Below are positions 35,681-43,903 of a DNA stretch of 64,000 bases, in pieces. Made by a program: the position numbers and the translations under genes. The notes below the pieces were generated by a model. It saw only the letters and a list, made by a program, of their open reading frames with translations, was not told the origin of the DNA and searched no databases. Numbering within the stretch: the stretch's first letter is position 1; each line of letters opens with the position of its first letter. The DNA is taken from assembly GCF_017068395.1 (NCBI RefSeq), contig NZ_CP070619.1, positions 8,246,001 through 8,310,000 on the forward strand, read 5' to 3'. This DNA comes from Rhodococcus pseudokoreensis (GTDB lineage Bacteria > Actinomycetota > Actinomycetes > Mycobacteriales > Mycobacteriaceae).

Positions 35681-36703
35681 TCAGCCCTGGCGGATTCCCA
35701 ATGTCCGGGAGGGGGTTTCGCCGAACTTCTGCTCGTAGTACTGGGCGAAGCGGCCGAGGTGGTTGAAACCCCACCGGAACGCGACTTCGCTGACCGTGCA
35801 GCCGGGTTCGCGCTTCAGCAGATCCGCCCGCACACCGTCGAGCCGGAGGTTGCGCACATACTCCGACGGGCTCATCTCGAACCGGTCGAGGAACAGCTTC
35901 TGCAGCTGCCGGACCCCGACCCCGGCAGCCTCGGCGAGGTCGGCGACCGTGTGCTGAGCCCCCGGTGCCGCCTCGAGAAGGTCGAGGACCTTGCGGACCG
36001 CGGCCGGATTGTCGGCGTCCTCGCCGCCGTTGAGGATTGCTTCGCTCATGGAGTGGCCCTGATTGACGAGCAATCCGCTGATCAGAGCCCGCTCGAGGTG
36101 GCTGACCTGAGCGATCAGGGCCGGATCGGGCACCGGACCGGGATCGGCGATCGTGTCGAGCAGGATCTGCAGTGTCGAGGCCCACCGTCGTCCCGGGGGG
36201 GTGGTCAGATCGAAACCGATGTCGAAGCGCACGCCCTTGTTGAGCGGACGGCCGAGGATCCGACCGAGCTCCTCCTCCAGTGCGGTCCGGTCGATCTTGA
36301 TGCTGACCTGCGTGTTGTCGGCGGCCCACCTCGACAGATAGGTGTGCTCGTTCGGGGTGTACACCGCAGCTTTCTGCGGGGTGGCCAGAACTTCCCGACC
36401 GCCGCAACTGGTCGCCAGGGAGCCCGACAGCGGCAGGTCGATGTGGTAGCCGCCGACGTCGCCCGGGTCGATGAGGACATCGGCACCGAAGCGGACGATG
36501 CCGACGGTCATGTGGTTCAGACGTACCGCCAGCATCTGCGCGTCCGACAACTGCCGGGCTCCGCCGACGATCTCGAGTCGCGCCGGGTAATAGGCGTCGT
36601 TGATCTCGGCGCGCAACACGTCGAAGTCGTCGGTGGCACAGAAGATCCCCCGCCGCGACTGTGCAGTCTCGGCGTTCAACGCTGACGCCGGCAGTTCGAC
36701 CAT
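35681..36703 (-). CDS. AraC-family transcriptional regulator
   Basis: A 340-residue activator. The C-terminal pair of helix-turn-helices is TVADLAEAAGVGVRQLQKLF and TVSEVAFRWGFNHLGRFAQY, ending GETPSRTLG. The N-terminal 200 residues are of the AraC-binding-like type found in catabolic activators (AlkS/FeaR-like arrangement). It is immediately upstream of the aromatic operon on the same strand and divergent from a FAH-family gene. ATG 36703 follows AAGGATC. Confidence 0.87.
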   Translation of the reverse strand: MVELPASALNAETAQSRRGIFCATDDFDVLRAEINDAYYPARLEIVGGARQLSDAQMLAVRLNHMTVGIVRFGADVLIDPGDVGGYHIDLPLSGSLATSCGGREVLATPQKAAVYTPNEHTYLSRWAADNTQVSIKIDRTALEEELGRILGRPLNKGVRFDIGFDLTTPPGRRWASTLQILLDTIADPGPVPDPALIAQVSHLERALISGLLVNQGHSMSEAILNGGEDADNPAAVRKVLDLLEAAPGAQHTVADLAEAAGVGVRQLQKLFLDRFEMSPSEYVRNLRLDGVRADLLKREPGCTVSEVAFRWGFNHLGRFAQYYEQKFGETPSRTLGIRQG

Positions 36704-36839
36704 GCTGATCCTTGCTTCCTCGTGTACTGGGCCCATGATACGAGCACTGCTGTGCTGCGGACCACAACCAGGCGCTTCGCGGGCCGGACGACCCGGTGCG
36801 CGTATCGGATAGTCCTGGCGCGTGCGCCCGCCCTATGGT

Positions 36840-36857
36840 TGACCATGACTTGGGTCA
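36840..36857. promoter_or_regulatory. Candidate operator between AraC and FAH genes
   Basis: Inverted repeat TGACC-N8-GGTCA in the 229-base divergent gap, 76 bases before the FAH-family start. It could also be read as two direct AraC half-sites; support is limited to symmetry. Confidence 0.35.
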
Positions 36858-36932
36858 CACCCTAACGCTATGCCCGCACCAGCCCGGCGGAATCACCGGG
36901 CGCGCCATCACGACGAACGAAACAGAGGACTC

Positions 36933-37814
36933 ATGCGTATCGCCAATATCGACAACCGGGCCGCCCTGATACTGGGAGAGGCCGGTGCCGAGCGGGCGGT
37001 AGATCTCGCCACCGCATCGCGGGGTCGATTCGGCCCCTCCCTGGCCGAGACCTATCGGGTGTGGGAAGGCGTCACGGCGTGGGCTGCCGCCGAGGATCTC
37101 ACGGCCCTGGCAGACGACGGATTCGCGATCGACCGGACCTGGCTCGGTGCGCCGTCGCCGGAACCCCGGCAGGTGTTCGCGATCGGCTTGAACTACCACG
37201 AACATGCGGCCGAGTCCGGGTTCGATTCGCCGACGACGCTTCCGCCGGTGTTCACCAAGTACACCTCGAGCTTCGCCGGTCCCGACACCGAGGTGATCCT
37301 CCCGAACGGTGGCAACGTCGATTGGGAGGTGGAGTTGGTCGTCGTGATCGGGCGCGAGGCCCACCGGATCGACGCATCCGATGCGTGGTCGCACGTCGCC
37401 GGACTGACGGTGGGACAGGACATCTCCGAACGACTCTCGCAGTTACGTGGACCTGCAGCGCAATTCGGGCTCGGCAAATCCTTCCCCGGATTCTCTCCGC
37501 AGGGCCCGTGGCTGGTCACTCCCGACGAGTTCGCCGATCCCGACGACCTGGAACTGGGCTGCGCCATCCACGGCGCGGAGGTCCAGAAGAGCCGCACCAG
37601 CGATCTGATCTTCCCGGTATCGGAGTTGATCGCCGCGCTCTCGCACACTGTCATTCTCTATCCCGGTGACGTGATCTTCACCGGCACCCCCGCCGGTGTG
37701 GGTATCGGACAGAAGCCGCCACGGTATCTGCAGTCCGGCGAACGGCTGCACAGCTGGATCGAAGGAATCGGTGAGCTGAACCAGGTCTTCCTCGCTGAAC
37801 CGCAGACGAAGTAG
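36933..37814 (+). CDS. Fumarylacetoacetate-hydrolase-family protein
   Basis: A 293-residue FAH-family enzyme. Metal ligands are visible in DWEVELVVVIG (Glu 132, Glu 134) and GQDISERL, and the C-terminal block VIFTGTPAGVGIGQKPPRYL is diagnostic. In meta-cleavage pathways these act as hydratase, isomerase or acylpyruvase. It is divergent from the AraC gene and opposite to the aromatic operon, so it probably belongs to the same pathway. ATG 36933 follows AGAGGAC. Confidence 0.87.
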   Translation: MRIANIDNRAALILGEAGAERAVDLATASRGRFGPSLAETYRVWEGVTAWAAAEDLTALADDGFAIDRTWLGAPSPEPRQVFAIGLNYHEHAAESGFDSPTTLPPVFTKYTSSFAGPDTEVILPNGGNVDWEVELVVVIGREAHRIDASDAWSHVAGLTVGQDISERLSQLRGPAAQFGLGKSFPGFSPQGPWLVTPDEFADPDDLELGCAIHGAEVQKSRTSDLIFPVSELIAALSHTVILYPGDVIFTGTPAGVGIGQKPPRYLQSGERLHSWIEGIGELNQVFLAEPQTK

Positions 37815-37832
37815 CCCACGTCTGGAGCACCA

Positions 37833-38692
37833 CTACATCAGCGGGATTCGGTCTCCTCGCGCTCGCCCGTCCGGCTGCAGCAGCCAACCGTTGCGTTTGC
37901 GGGTGCGCAGCGTGACCGAACTGTCGGTGATCTCGCCGGGGCGCAAAATGTGTTCGAGACGGGTCTGGGTGGCCATCAGATCGGCCATGTCGGCGACCCA
38001 CGCCTGCACGGCGAAATTGGATGGCCCGGTGAGGGATACGCACATCCGGATGTTTCCGTCCCGGCGCAACTGCCCCACGATGTCGTCCAGCTTTTCGCCG
38101 GGAAGCCGGCACCACCACGTCACGCTGATCGGCCATCGGGTGTGCCACTGCGCCACCTCGCATCGGACGGCCAGATCCCCGGAACCGAGTAGTGTGGCGA
38201 GGGCGCGCCGTGCCGTCGACGACGGACGGTCCAGTCGTGTGGCGATCTCGGCGGCGCTCGCGCGTCCGTCGTAGAACAGTTCCTTCTCGACGGCCGCGAG
38301 CAGCGGTGTCGGTCGCGGATGGGACAGACCAAGGTCCGGTCGGGCGGCCTGTCGCAGGGCGGTGACGGCCTCCCGCTGGCCCGGATGCAATGCGTCCAGA
38401 CGCCACCGGCTGCCCTCGAGGTGCACCGCTCGAGGCGCGCGACGACGTCGTCGAACGAGTCTCGGACACAGTCGACTTCGACGAGCGCAACGGACGAGTA
38501 GCCGCTGAGCAGGCCGGGCACCGCCAGTGCCGTCACCCAGGCGAGGCCGGCGTCGCGGAGTCGATTCCATCGATGTGCCAGCGTCATCGGTGAGGCTTCC
38601 AGGATCGGGGCCAGCGCCCTCCAGCTGCCCCGCGGGCAGATCTGCAGCGCGTGGATGAGCGCCATGTCGTCTTCGGTCAGATCGCTGTGCAC
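37833..38692 (-). pseudogene. Lrp/AsnC-family regulator with one frameshift
   Basis: Two overlapping frames together make one Lrp/AsnC-type regulator. The N-terminal part reads SDLTEDDMALIHALQICPRG with a first HTH, down to DDVVARLER. The frame then changes and continues VHLEGSRWRLDALHPGQREA with a second HTH (SAAEIATRLDRPSSTARRAL) to the C-terminus. The break is at 38427-38428: one base appears missing between GAG CG and GTG CAC. Beyond the break each frame turns into Arg/Pro-rich non-protein sequence. It is either a true pseudogene or a sequencing error; the start is taken at GTG 38692. Confidence 0.75.
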
Positions 38693-38813
38693 GATGATCT
38701 CGTTTCTTCCTGACAAATGAGCATAACTATCGGATCCGGAGATGTCGGCGGTTCTGCGCCCAGGATGACGCAATCACCTTTCGTCATGATCCGACCATCC
38801 GGAGGCATCTTCC

Positions 38814-40022
38814 GTGGACCCAATAGACAACACCGTAACCGTCGTTTCCGACGGCCCCACCCGGGTGACGTTCCCGAGCGCGGTGCTGCGCCCCCTCCGC
38901 CGCCCGGACCCCGGCGTCCGGGTCGAACACTGGCGAGTCTGGGTGCAGGCGTTGCCATCGAATGGTACGACTGGAGCGTCTACACGACGTTCGCAGTGTT
39001 CTTCGCCGGTCAGTTCTTCGCGGGAAGTGGAAGTTCCGCGGTTTTGAAAACCCTCGCTGTCTTCGCCGCGGGCTTCGTCGCACGCCCGATCGGCGGCTTC
39101 GTCCTCGGCTGGCTCGCCGACCGCAGGGGCCGAAAATTCGCGATGATGTGGTCGATCAGCCTCGCCGCCGCAGACAGCGTGGGTATCGGTGTCATCCCGA
39201 CCGCCTCTTCGATCGGAGTGCTCGCGCCCATCCTCCTGGTTTCGGCGCGACTGCTCCGGGGTTTGGGTACCGGCGGTGAAGTACCCACTGCGCAAACCTA
39301 TCTGGCCGAGGCCGCTCCACCACATCGGCGTGGCCTGTGGTCGAGTGCAATGTACATTTCCATCTCCCTCGCCGTGCTCTTCGGAACGATACTCGGCGCC
39401 GTCCTGAGCGCCGTTCTCACCTCGGAGCAGATGTCGTCTTTCGGCTGGCGTATCCCGTTCCTGATCGGTGGCGCGCTCGGCCTGATCATCCTGGTTCTGC
39501 GGTCGTCGCTTCCCGAGACCGAGGTGTTCGAGAAAGACGCGCGCCCACGGCGGGCACTCGATCTGGAAGGAGATCTGCCGGCACCCGGCGCTCCAGCTCC
39601 GCGTCGTGTGCTTCTGCGTCGGCGGCACTGTCGTCTACTACGTGTGGGCCGTCGCCGCGCCCGCCTTCGCCATCTCGGAACGGGGCATCGACCCGACGTC
39701 CGCGCTGTGGGCCGGCTCCATCGCCACGGTGCTGTTTATGATCGCCCTCCCGTTCTGGGGAGCGCTGTCCGACCGGATCGGCCGCCGCCCGGTACTCCTG
39801 GTTTGTTTCGGCGCACTCGTCATACTGATGTTCCCGCTGAACTGGATGATCCGCGACGACGCCTGGCAACTGTTCGCGGCGATGAGCACCGCGCTGATCT
39901 TCGTCGCGGGGCTCGCCTCGATCACCCCCGCGGTCGGCCTGATGGCCGTGTCCGCCGCGGCGGTCTACCTCATGCCTGAGACCAGCGGAATTTCACTCGA
40001 CGACGAGGACAACGAATCCTGA
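38814..40022 (+). pseudogene. MFS transporter (MHS-type) with two frameshifts
   Basis: One metabolite:H+ symporter-type MFS gene broken twice. GTG 38814, preceded by GGAGG, opens MDPIDNTVTVVSDGPTRVTF. Near 38920-38925 the frame shifts into RTLASLGAGVAIEWYDWSVY and runs through GWLADRRGRKFAMMW and RLLRGLGTGGEVPTAQTY. At a CGCGCG run (39538-39543) loss of one CG would explain the second shift, from LPETEVFEKDA into HSIWKEICRHPALQ and VVCFCVGGTVVYYVW. The C-terminal part (IGRRPVLLVCFG to EDNES) ends at 40022, overlapping the amidohydrolase start. With both breaks repaired the protein would be full length. Confidence 0.78.
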
Positions 40023-41326
40023 TGAACCTCACACCGAAAACCACACCCACCGCTCGCCTCGTGCCGTCGACAACGGCCGCGTCCGCAGTCCTCGCCGCGC
40101 TGCCGAACGTACGCGGCTGGCAAGAGGACTTCTACCGCGACGTCCACAGCCATCCGGAACTGTCGCACCGCGAGTTCGAGACGTCGAAGAAGGTCGCCGC
40201 GCGCTTGGAGAACGCCGGCTTCACCGTCCACGACGGTATCGGCGGCACCGGCCTGGTAGGCATCCTCCGCAACGGTGACGGCCCGGTCGTGCTGCTGCGG
40301 GCCGAGATGGACGCGCTCCCGGTCCGGGAAGACACCAGCCTGCCGTATGCGAGTACCACGACCGACATCGATGCCCACGGAAGCGAGATCCCGGTCTCTC
40401 ACGTGTGCGGGCACGACATGCACACCACTTGTCTGGTCGGCGCGGCCCACCTGCTCGCCGCCGGCCGACAGCAGTGGAGTGGCACCCTCATCGCACTCTT
40501 CCAGCCCGCGGAGGAGGTCGGGGACGGAGCCCGGATCATGGTCGAGGACAACCTCGCCGGGATTATTCCCCGACCCGACGTCGCCCTGGCACAACACAAT
40601 CTGCAGCAGCCTGCCGGGCACGTCCGCACCCGGTCCGGGCCGGCACTGTCGGTGGCCGACAGCATCCGGATCACTCTCCACGGCCGCGGCGGGCCGGGCT
40701 CGATGCCCCACACCACCGTCGACCCCGTTGCGCTCGCGGCGATGATCGTGGTCCGCCTCCAGACCGTGGTGTCCCGCGAGGTACCGCCTTCGGACACTGC
40801 GGTCCTCACCGTGGGTAGCATCCGAGCCGGCACCAAGAGCAACGTCATCTCGGACCGGGCCGTCCTGGAACTGAACATCCGCAGCTACAGCGAGCAGACC
40901 CGGAAGATACTCCTGGACGCCGTGCACCGGATCGTCACGGCGGAATGCCGGGCCTCGGGCTGCCCGAAAGACCCCGAATTCACGATGTTCGACCAATTCC
41001 CGTTGACCGACAACGACACCGCGACGACAGAACGGGTCGCCGCCGCATTCGAGGCGTTCTTCGGAGCCGATCGCACCGGCGAGATGGAGCAACTCCCGGC
41101 GAGTGAGAACTTCAGCGACATCCCCGGGGCGTTCGGAACACCGAACACATACTGGGGGATCGGATGCATCGACCCGGAGCTGTACCGGGTGGCCGTAGAA
41201 TCCGGCCGTGTGGCGCAGGACATCCCGGCTCCCCACGCCCCCAACTTCGCGCCGATGATCCAACCGACCTGCGATACGGGAACGCAAGCGCTGGTGGTCG
41301 CCGCTCTGGAGTGGCTCGCGACCTGA
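40022..41326 (+). CDS. M20-family amidohydrolase/peptidase
   Basis: A 434-residue binuclear zinc hydrolase of the hippurate/IAA-amino-acid hydrolase type. It shows HSHPELSHREFETSKKVAAR at the start, the metal site VSHVCGHDMHTT, QPAEEVGDGA, and the lid-domain SMPHTTVDPVALA. It cleaves amide bonds of N-acyl or N-aroyl amino acids. ATG 40022 overlaps the last base of the transporter stop (TGATG), so the two were an importer-hydrolase pair. The gene itself is intact. Confidence 0.88.
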   Translation: MNLTPKTTPTARLVPSTTAASAVLAALPNVRGWQEDFYRDVHSHPELSHREFETSKKVAARLENAGFTVHDGIGGTGLVGILRNGDGPVVLLRAEMDALPVREDTSLPYASTTTDIDAHGSEIPVSHVCGHDMHTTCLVGAAHLLAAGRQQWSGTLIALFQPAEEVGDGARIMVEDNLAGIIPRPDVALAQHNLQQPAGHVRTRSGPALSVADSIRITLHGRGGPGSMPHTTVDPVALAAMIVVRLQTVVSREVPPSDTAVLTVGSIRAGTKSNVISDRAVLELNIRSYSEQTRKILLDAVHRIVTAECRASGCPKDPEFTMFDQFPLTDNDTATTERVAAAFEAFFGADRTGEMEQLPASENFSDIPGAFGTPNTYWGIGCIDPELYRVAVESGRVAQDIPAPHAPNFAPMIQPTCDTGTQALVVAALEWLAT

Positions 41327-41357
41327 CCCCACCCGAAGGTTCGGCAGATGAGGGATT

Positions 41358-41387
41358 GGCCCCGCCCAGGTGTGACCGGGCGGGGCC
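41358..41387. terminator. Bidirectional hairpin terminator
   Basis: Perfect 10-bp stem GGCCCCGCCC / GGGCGGGGCC with a 10-base loop, 32 bases after the M20 amidohydrolase stop and downstream of the convergent acetolactate synthase. No U-tract. Confidence 0.7.
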
Positions 41388-41407
41388 AGCTTCGCGCTCT
41401 CGATATC

Positions 41408-41509
41408 TCAGCTCACGAACGTGATGTCGACGTATCGCGCGGCGTCGAAGCCGAGCAATCCCTAGGTCGCCCCGATCAGGACTCTGGCTCCGAGGAGTAG
41501 GGGATTCAT
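41408..41509 (-). pseudogene. 34-codon small frame with an internal TAG
   Basis: ATG 41509, preceded by AGGACAGG, opens MNPLLLGARVLIGAT, meets TAG at 41462-41464, then reads on GLLGFDAARYVDITFVS to TGA. A single change (TGG to TAG) would explain a disrupted 33-residue protein with a hydrophobic N-terminal helix. No family is recognised; chance is possible. Confidence 0.25.
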
Positions 41510-41541
41510 TGACCTGTCCTCATCTGGACCGATAGGTTGCT

Positions 41542-43392
41542 TCACTCCTCGGATGGTTTCGTCAGGGCGGCGATGGTGGCCCTCTCCGCCGATTGTTCGT
41601 CATCGAACAGTGGGCGAATTCCCTGGGCGGCCATGATGTGGTCGTTGCTCGTGCCTGCCGCGATCATCGGCCACACGAGGGTGTCGTCATTGACGACGAA
41701 GTCGATGACCACCGGTCGATCGGTGATCGCCCGCGCCTGTTCGATGACTGATTCCACGTCGTCCTCTCGCTCACACCGCAGCGCGACGCAGCCGAGAGCA
41801 TCCGCGAGCTTGACGAAGTCGGGGATCCGGCGCGAGTGGGTGGCCAGGTCGATCTGGGAGTAGCGCCCGTCGTAGTGGATCGCCTGCAGTTGCTTGACCA
41901 TGCCGAGGTTGCCGTTGTTGATCAGGGCCACCTTGATCGGCACCCCCTCGATCGCGGCCGTCGCCAATTCCTGATTGGTCATCTGGAAGCAGCCGTCACC
42001 GTCGATCGCCCACACCTCCCGTTCGGGCGCAGCGAGTTTCGCGCCGAGCGCGGCCGGGACTGCGTAACCCATCGTCCCGAGTCCGCCTGAGTTCAGCCAG
42101 GTCCGAGGCTTGTCGAAGCCGATGAAGTGGGCGGCCCACATCTGGTGTTGGCCGACGCCGGAAACGTAGATCGCGTCCGGTCCGGCTGCCTTGCCGACCG
42201 CCTCGATCACCAACTGTGGCGACAAGCTGCCGTCGGTGGGTCGGTCGTAGCTCACCGGGTACGCCGACCGCATCCCGTCCAGCGACGCACGCCAACCACG
42301 AAGATCAGGGCTGGTGCCGGCGGCGCGTTCGAGGCGGAGGGCGTCGGTGAGCGCCCCGATGATCTCTCTGCAGTCGCCGACGATCGGGACGTCCACATCC
42401 CTGTTCTTGCCGATCTCGGCGGGGTCGATATCGGCGTGGATGACCCGCGCATTCGGGGCGAACGAGGCGGCGTGCCCGGTGACGCGGTCGTCGAATCGCG
42501 CGCCGAGGGTGATCAGCAGGTCGCTGCGTTGCAGGGCGGCCACGGCGGCGACGGTCCCGTGCATGCCGGGCATACCGTAGTGCAGCGGGTGGCTGTCGGG
42601 GAAAGCGCCGAGCGCCATCAGAGTGGTGACGACGGGGATACCGGTCAATTCTGCGAGCGTCCGCAATTCGGCTGCCGCGTCGGCCTTGATCACCCCGCCC
42701 CCCACGTACAAGACCGGGGCGCCGGCCGAGTTGATCATCGCTGCGGCTGCGCGGATCTGCTTGCCGTGCGGTGCGGTGGTCGGGCGGTACCCGGGCAGAT
42801 GTCTTTCCGGTGGCCAGGTGAAGGTGGTCTGTGCCTGGAGGACGTCTTTCGGGATGTCGACGAGCACGGCGCCGGGCCGTCCGGTGGAAGCGATGTGGAA
42901 GGCCTCATCGATGGTCCGGGGAATGTCGGCAGGATCGGTGACCAGGAAGTTGTGTTTGGTGATCGGCATCGTGATTCCGGAGATGTCGGCTTCCTGGAAG
43001 GCGTCGGTGCCGATGAGGTGGCTGCCGACCTGGCCGGTGATCGCGACGACGGGGACGGAGTCCATCTGGGCGTCGGCGAGCGGGGTCACCAGGTTCGTTG
43101 CCCCCGGACCAGACGTGGCCATGCAGACGCCGACCTTGCCGGTGGCCTGCGCGTAGCCGGTGGCGGCGTGTCCGGCGCCCTGCTCGTGGCGCACCAGCAC
43201 ATGCCGCACCCGTGTCGATTCGAGCAGCGGGTCGTAGACGGGAAGGATCGCACCCCCGGGGATACCGAACACGCAGTCGACGCCGAGTTCCTCGAGCGAG
43301 CGCACCACGGACTGCGCTCCCGTGACTCGTTCGGGGAGGCGCTCGATCGCGGTGGAAGTCGTCTGTTCGCAGAGTTGGGTAGATGCAGTCAC
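41542..43392 (-). CDS. ilvB: Acetolactate synthase large subunit-like ThDP enzyme
   Basis: A 616-residue thiamine-diphosphate enzyme. The activating Glu 70 is in [18 protein letters not shown], a central FAD-type domain follows, and the ThDP-Mg motif [14 protein letters not shown]...NN lies near the C-terminus. It condenses two pyruvates, or pyruvate and 2-oxobutyrate, in branched-chain amino-acid synthesis. No ilvN small subunit is adjacent, so it is a stand-alone paralogue or pairs with a remote subunit. GTG 43392 follows AGAGGACC. It is divergent from the E1/E2 pair. Confidence 0.87.
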   Translation of the reverse strand: MTASTQLCEQTTSTAIERLPERVTGAQSVVRSLEELGVDCVFGIPGGAILPVYDPLLESTRVRHVLVRHEQGAGHAATGYAQATGKVGVCMATSGPGATNLVTPLADAQMDSVPVVAITGQVGSHLIGTDAFQEADISGITMPITKHNFLVTDPADIPRTIDEAFHIASTGRPGAVLVDIPKDVLQAQTTFTWPPERHLPGYRPTTAPHGKQIRAAAAMINSAGAPVLYVGGGVIKADAAAELRTLAELTGIPVVTTLMALGAFPDSHPLHYGMPGMHGTVAAVAALQRSDLLITLGARFDDRVTGHAASFAPNARVIHADIDPAEIGKNRDVDVPIVGDCREIIGALTDALRLERAAGTSPDLRGWRASLDGMRSAYPVSYDRPTDGSLSPQLVIEAVGKAAGPDAIYVSGVGQHQMWAAHFIGFDKPRTWLNSGGLGTMGYAVPAALGAKLAAPEREVWAIDGDGCFQMTNQELATAAIEGVPIKVALINNGNLGMVKQLQAIHYDGRYSQIDLATHSRRIPDFVKLADALGCVALRCEREDDVESVIEQARAITDRPVVIDFVVNDDTLVWPMIAAGTSNDHIMAAQGIRPLFDDEQSAERATIAALTKPSEE

Positions 43393-43903
43393 GGGAGGTC
43401 CTCTGATCTGGGCGGGGCTGTCGAGTCGACACGGCCGGGCGAAGTGTCGGATGCCTGACTTCGTGGCCTGCCGGACATCCTCGGGATCGGAGGATGGTGC
43501 GCAAGAACCCATGCTCACTGATGGGCGAACCGGAATACCCAGTGGAACACAGGCCACCGCGATCGACAATCGGCACCAGCCGATTTCAGCACTCTGCTCG
43601 AGGGCGTCGCGTCCGAATATGCAGGGATGAGCAGATTGCGCACCATGGCGACAGTCGAGGGTGAGTCTCGGCCGGAGGACGCCGCTGCACATCGGATTTC
43701 GGCGGTTCGCGTAGTGGACGGATCATCGCGTAAACCGGCTATCCAACGCCTCGCTTCTCGCCCTACCGTGAGTTTTCAGCGTGACCCACATAACAGCGAG
43801 TCGAGATGGACGGGCGCGCTGCCGACCCGTCGCCTCACCCCGCGGCCGGTCGATGACGAAATGCGCACCGAACAGACGCACTCAGCCAATAGGAAGTGAC
43901 CCA
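43393..43903. promoter_or_regulatory. Divergent control region of ilvB-like and E1 genes
   Basis: 511 bases with no convincing gene. It contains the palindrome TGTCGA-G-TCGACA at 43419-43431, 27 bases before the synthase start, and a 7-bp hairpin CATCCTC-N7-GAGGATG at 43476-43496 in its probable leader. No leader peptide with branched-chain codons was seen. Confidence 0.4.

Noticed and set aside
43627..43899. 90-codon frame upstream of the E1 gene
   Set aside because: Arg/Pro/Ser-rich with no motif; looks like promoter DNA read by chance.
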